NCBI GenBank assembly: GCA_020426845.1
Contig: JAGQPF010000147.1
Coordinates: forward strand, 1-37,143
Source of the DNA: Planctomycetales bacterium
GTDB lineage: Bacteria; Planctomycetota; Planctomycetia; Pirellulales; Pirellulaceae
Reading direction: 5' to 3'
DNA: 37,143 bases
Shown here: one piece after another, positions 33,519 to 37,143 of the stretch
How positions within the stretch are numbered: the first letter of the stretch is position 1
Layout: the number at the start of each line of letters is the position of its first letter
The notes under the pieces: model-generated
Told to the model about the DNA's origin: nothing
Databases searched by the model: none
What the model saw: only the letters and a program-made list of their open reading frames with translations
Made by a program: the position numbers and the translations under genes

Positions 33519-36251
33519 ATGCACACGCGAATCGCGTCGTTCGCCATCATTTGCCTGTTGCCGCTCATTGCCGCCGCCGAGTTGCCTCAAGTCGCCAGTG
33601 TGGAGGGCGTCACCCAATACGAATTGAAAAACGGCGCCAAAGTGCTGCTGATGCCCGACCCGTCCTCCTCCAGCGTCACGGTCAACATGACCGTCCTGGT
33701 CGGATCGCGGCACGAGGGCTACGGCGAAGCTGGCATGGCCCATCTGCTGGAGCACATGCTGTTTAAAGGCACTCCGCAACACCCGGACATTCCCAAAGTG
33801 TTGCAAGACCGCGGGGCCAGCTTCAACGGGACCACTTGGCTCGACCGCACCAACTACTACGAGACCTTGTCGGCCGATGAGGACCATGAGAACCTCGAGT
33901 TCGCCCTGAGTCTCGAGGCGGACCGGCTCGTGAACAGCTTTATCAAGGCCGAAGACCTCGCCTCCGAATTCAGCGTCGTCCGCAACGAATTCGAGCGAGG
34001 CGAAAATAGCCCGCAGCGCGTGCTCATGCAGCGGATGCAGGCGGCCACCTACGAATGGCACAACTACGGCCGCTCGACCATCGGCAACCGCAGCGACATC
34101 GAGCGTGTGCCAATCGTCAATCTCCGCGAGTTCTATCGCAAGCACTACCGCGTCGACAACATTGTCGTGATTGTGACCGGCAAGTTTAAAACCGATGCGG
34201 CGCTCAAGCTGATCGAAAAACACTTCGGCGCCCTCGACAAGCCGAGCGGCCAGCTCGACAAGACCTACACGATCGAGCCCGCGCAGGATGGCGAGCGAAC
34301 GGTTGTGGTCCGTCGCGTTGGCGACGTGCAGCTGGTCGGCGCCTGCTACCACGTGCCGGCCGTGTCGCACGAGGACTTTCCGGCCGCTGACATCATCGCC
34401 AACATTCTCGGCACCGAGCCGGCCGGGCGAATGTACAAGCAACTGGTCGAGACCAAGAAGGCGACCGGTGTTTACGCCATGTCCTACGACACGCACGACC
34501 CGGGCTTGTTGTGGGTTCTCGCCGAGGCGCCACAATCCATGGACATCGAGGAGCTGCGGCGCAGCCTGTTGTCGTTGGTGGAGCAGATTGGCGAAGAAGG
34601 CGTCACCGACGCGGAGCTCGCTCGCGCCAAACAAGAGATTGGCGAGAACTTCGAGAAAGAGGCCGCCAACGCGGCCCGCATGGCATCCAGTCTCAGCGAA
34701 TGGGCGGCGCGGGGCGATTGGCGGATGCGTTACCTGCATCGCGACCGCATCGCGAAAGTGACGCTCGAGGACGTTCAACGCGTTGCGAAGAATTATCTGG
34801 TCCGCAACAACCGGACGGTCGGCCTGTTCATTCCCACGGACGGCCCTCAACGAGCCGCCATCCCGGAAAGCCCCAACCTGTCCGCCGAACTTGCAGCGTA
34901 CAAAGGCCGCGAAGCGGTCGAGGCGGGAGAGGCGTTCGACCCGTCGTTCGAAAACATCAAGCAGCGCACGGCGCGGACCAACCTCTCGCCGGGCGTCAAA
35001 GTTGCCATGCTGCCGAAGAAGTCGCGTGGCTCGCGGGTGCGCTTGAGCCTCGCGGTGCGCTACGGCGACGGGGACTCGCTCAAGGGCTTGGAGACAGCCA
35101 CCGATTTGCTGCCCACCTTGATGACTCAAGGCACCAAGCAGCTTTCCTTCGAACAACTGCAAGACGAGCTCACCAAGTACAGCGCCGTGATCCACGGCAG
35201 CGGCGACGCGGGCGAGGCAAGTTTCACCGTCGAGACCAAGCGGGAGCATCTGGTCCCCGTGCTCGAGCTGCTGCGCCAAGTGCTGCGCGAGCCCGCGTTG
35301 GGCGAGAAGGAATTCGAAGTGCTGCGCAGTCAACAGATCACGCAGCTCGAAGCCTCAAAAACCGACCCCAACTCCCTGGCGTCCAATCGCATTCGTCGGG
35401 CCATGAGCGCTCACCCCAAAGGACACGTGCTTTACCTGCCGACCATCGAGGAGCAGTTGGAGCGCTGGAAGTCGGTCAAATTGGAGCAGGTCGAACGGCT
35501 GCATCGCGAGTTCCTGAGCGCCTCGCACATCGAGCTGGCGGTCGTCGGCGACTTCGATCCCGATGAGATCCACGAACCGCTTGCCAGCGCGTTCACCAAT
35601 TGGGTCAGCGACAAGCCGTATGCGCGCATTCCGAATCCGGCGCCGCAAGGCGTTGAAGGCCGTATCGAAAAGATCAACACCCCCGACAAGGCCAATGCGA
35701 TCTACTTGGCGTCGATGCGATTCCCGATGAACGATCGGCACGAGGACTACGAAGCGTTGGTGATCGGCAACTACATCCTCGGCGGCGGCTCGCTCAGCTC
35801 GCGTTTGGGCAATCGCGTTCGCCAACAGGAAGGCCTCTCCTATGGCGTCGGCTCGATTTTCCGGGCTAGCGCCGAGGACGAGAACGCGCAGTTCGCCATT
35901 CAGGCCATCATGAATCCCACCAAGACGGATCAGCTCACCAAGGTGATTCGCGAAGAGTTGGACAAGCTGCTTAAGGACGGCATCGACGCCGAGGAGCTCG
36001 ATCGCGCCAAACAGGGCTACTTGAACTCGCGTCTGCTGTCCCGCTCTCAAGACTCCGGATTGCTCGGCATGCTGTCGAGCTACGTGCATCTCGATCGTGA
36101 CACCAGCGACTCCAAAGAGCACGAGGAGAAGGTCGCCAAGCTCACGGTGGAGCAGGTCAACAACGCCCTCAAAAAGCACATCAATCCCGCCAAGCTGGTG
36201 ATTGTGCTGGGTGGAGATTTCGCCGCAGCCGCCGCAGCCGCGGAGAATTAA
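33519..36251 (+). CDS. Secreted M16 zinc metallopeptidase, two M16 modules
   Basis: A 910-residue exported protease. The ATG at 33519 gives a signal peptide ([22 protein letters not shown]) and has AAGGGA upstream; the frame is open 66 bp further, but that start is rejected. The first module carries the inverted zinc motif HLLEH (75-79) and the third ligand Glu157 in [11 protein letters not shown]. The second module, from about residue 470, lacks HxxEH (the site reads [10 protein letters not shown]), as is normal for the non-catalytic half of M16 pairs; it has [23 protein letters not shown]. Two active/inactive halves in one chain resemble PqqL-type periplasmic peptidases. It likely degrades peptides in the periplasm. 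glcD-like follows after 20 bp. Confidence 0.95.
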   Translation: MHTRIASFAIICLLPLIAAAELPQVASVEGVTQYELKNGAKVLLMPDPSSSSVTVNMTVLVGSRHEGYGEAGMAHLLEHMLFKGTPQHPDIPKVLQDRGASFNGTTWLDRTNYYETLSADEDHENLEFALSLEADRLVNSFIKAEDLASEFSVVRNEFERGENSPQRVLMQRMQAATYEWHNYGRSTIGNRSDIERVPIVNLREFYRKHYRVDNIVVIVTGKFKTDAALKLIEKHFGALDKPSGQLDKTYTIEPAQDGERTVVVRRVGDVQLVGACYHVPAVSHEDFPAADIIANILGTEPAGRMYKQLVETKKATGVYAMSYDTHDPGLLWVLAEAPQSMDIEELRRSLLSLVEQIGEEGVTDAELARAKQEIGENFEKEAANAARMASSLSEWAARGDWRMRYLHRDRIAKVTLEDVQRVAKNYLVRNNRTVGLFIPTDGPQRAAIPESPNLSAELAAYKGREAVEAGEAFDPSFENIKQRTARTNLSPGVKVAMLPKKSRGSRVRLSLAVRYGDGDSLKGLETATDLLPTLMTQGTKQLSFEQLQDELTKYSAVIHGSGDAGEASFTVETKREHLVPVLELLRQVLREPALGEKEFEVLRSQQITQLEASKTDPNSLASNRIRRAMSAHPKGHVLYLPTIEEQLERWKSVKLEQVERLHREFLSASHIELAVVGDFDPDEIHEPLASAFTNWVSDKPYARIPNPAPQGVEGRIEKINTPDKANAIYLASMRFPMNDRHEDYEALVIGNYILGGGSLSSRLGNRVRQQEGLSYGVGSIFRASAEDENAQFAIQAIMNPTKTDQLTKVIREELDKLLKDGIDAEELDRAKQGYLNSRLLSRSQDSGLLGMLSSYVHLDRDTSDSKEHEEKVAKLTVEQVNNALKKHINPAKLVIVLGGDFAAAAAAAEN

Positions 36252-36271
36252 TTCGGTCCCGCAGGTTTTCG

Positions 36272-37143
36272 ATGCTATCCGACGACTTTCTGAACGCCTT
36301 GGGCGAGATCTATCCGCGGGAACGGCTGCTGCGTTCCCGCGCGGAGCTCGCACCCTACGAGTCCGACGGGCTGACCGCGTTCCGGTCCCAGCCCGCCGCG
36401 GTGGTGCTCGCCGAGACCCAGCAAGAAGTGATCGACACCGTCAAGCTGTGCGCTCGGCATGAAGTCCCCTTCATGGCGCGCGGCAGCGGCACCAGCCTCA
36501 GCGGTGGCTCCGTGCCGGTGGAGCAAGGCGTTGTCATTGCGATGAATCGGCTCAAGCGAGTCGTTCGTTACGACCCGGTCGAGCGAGTCGCGGTTGTCGA
36601 GCCGGGCGTGATTAACACGACGGTCTCGACGCTCGCGGCCAAACACGGACTCTACTATGCGCCGGATCCCTCGAGCGGCCCGGTGTGCACCATCGGCGGC
36701 AACATCGCCTTCAACTCCGGCGGCGCCCACTGCCTGAAGTACGGCATGACCTCCAACCACGTGCTGGGCGTCAAGGTCGTGCTGCCCAGCGGCGAAGTGT
36801 GCGAGTTGGGCGGCGACAGTCTGGAGCCGGCCGGCGAGGATCTGACCGGCATGTTCGTCGGCAGCGAAGGACTGTTCGGCGTCGCGTTGGAGGTCACCCT
36901 GCGGTTGCTGGCCAAGCCCGAGTGCTTCTTCACGTTGCAGGCCGCTTACGACTCGTTGGAAAAGGCTGGCAACGCTGTCGCCTTGATCGTGGCCTCCGGG
37001 CTGTTGCCCGGCGCGCTCGAGATCATGGACCGACTGGCCATGGACGCCGCGGACGCCGCCGTGCAGGCCGGTTATCCTCGTGACGCCGAGGCGATGCTAA
37101 TCGTCGAGCTCGAAGGTCCGGTCGAGGAAGTGGAGGCCGAGAA
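36272..37143 (+). CDS. glcD: FAD-linked oxidase, glycolate oxidase subunit GlcD-like, partial
   Basis: Oxidises a 2-hydroxy acid such as glycolate or D-lactate with FAD. The first 290 codons are seen and the gene runs off the right edge. The FAD-binding PCMH domain is clear: [14 protein letters not shown] (about 69-82), [28 protein letters not shown] (about 131-158) and [12 protein letters not shown] (about 193-204). The start at ATG 36272 gives the usual family length before this domain. It begins 20 bp after the protease stop, so the two are likely cotranscribed, although no metabolic link between them is obvious. Its distinction from D-lactate or other FAD/FMN oxidases needs the missing C-terminus. 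Confidence 0.88.
   Translation, partial: MLSDDFLNALGEIYPRERLLRSRAELAPYESDGLTAFRSQPAAVVLAETQQEVIDTVKLCARHEVPFMARGSGTSLSGGSVPVEQGVVIAMNRLKRVVRYDPVERVAVVEPGVINTTVSTLAAKHGLYYAPDPSSGPVCTIGGNIAFNSGGAHCLKYGMTSNHVLGVKVVLPSGEVCELGGDSLEPAGEDLTGMFVGSEGLFGVALEVTLRLLAKPECFFTLQAAYDSLEKAGNAVALIVASGLLPGALEIMDRLAMDAADAAVQAGYPRDAEAMLIVELEGPVEEVEAE

Overview
The window looks like chromosomal DNA from a planctomycete. The GC content is high. There is a very long secreted cytochrome that combines FG-GAP repeats with a PVC-type dehydrogenase propeller, a one-transmembrane Ser/Thr kinase with the N-terminal extension usual in that phylum, a MoxR/DUF58/von Willebrand A (VWA) cluster, and a small 'AKKK...KTQEIKDY' protein of a type I associate with planctomycetes. 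I favour a Pirellulales-like organism but cannot fix the order from sequence alone. No rRNA, tRNA, CRISPR array, prophage or intact insertion sequence was seen.

Layout. 1-2582 (minus strand): secG (running off the left edge, with a repetitive tail), tpiA, and aroF (DAHP synthase). 2850-3749 (plus): a primary-like sigma-70 factor followed by a strong intrinsic terminator. 3951-7684 (minus): a fused glycosyltransferase-sulfotransferase with a 14-residue repeat tail, then a membrane Ser/Thr kinase 44 bp downstream. 7685-9108: repeat-rich DNA around a DinB-like gene. 9109-16137 (minus): gltA (citrate synthase), a NUDIX hydrolase, and the giant PVC cytochrome. 16478-30633 (plus): a seven-gene, tightly packed, partly overlapping cluster. 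Its order is secreted prenyltransferase-fold protein, BatA-like VWA protein, second VWA membrane protein, three-helix membrane protein, 1366-residue Ala/Gln/Glu-rich coiled-coil protein, MoxR ATPase, DUF58 protein. 30854-33072 (minus): a small KTQ-type protein and an SDR sugar-nucleotide epimerase, separated by about 0.8 kb of non-coding, partly duplicated DNA. 33519-37143 (plus): a secreted two-module M16 protease and a GlcD-type FAD oxidase running off the right edge.

How the parts may work together. The 14-kb cluster is the best candidate for a functional system. An AAA+ MoxR ATPase and a DUF58 protein sit with two MIDAS-containing membrane VWA proteins, a membrane partner, a giant exported coiled coil and a secreted alpha-barrel protein. 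This has the logic of a Bat-type envelope assembly or chaperone machine with planctomycete-specific extra parts.

The second theme is repeats. I count at least eight independent repeat groups. One is an intergenic element with core ccctcgcttacgcttcggg. In seven of its eight copies it lies 3' of a gene and in that gene's sense orientation, so it may act in RNA. Two others lie inside genes and add low-complexity tails to SecG and to the glycosyl/sulfotransferase.
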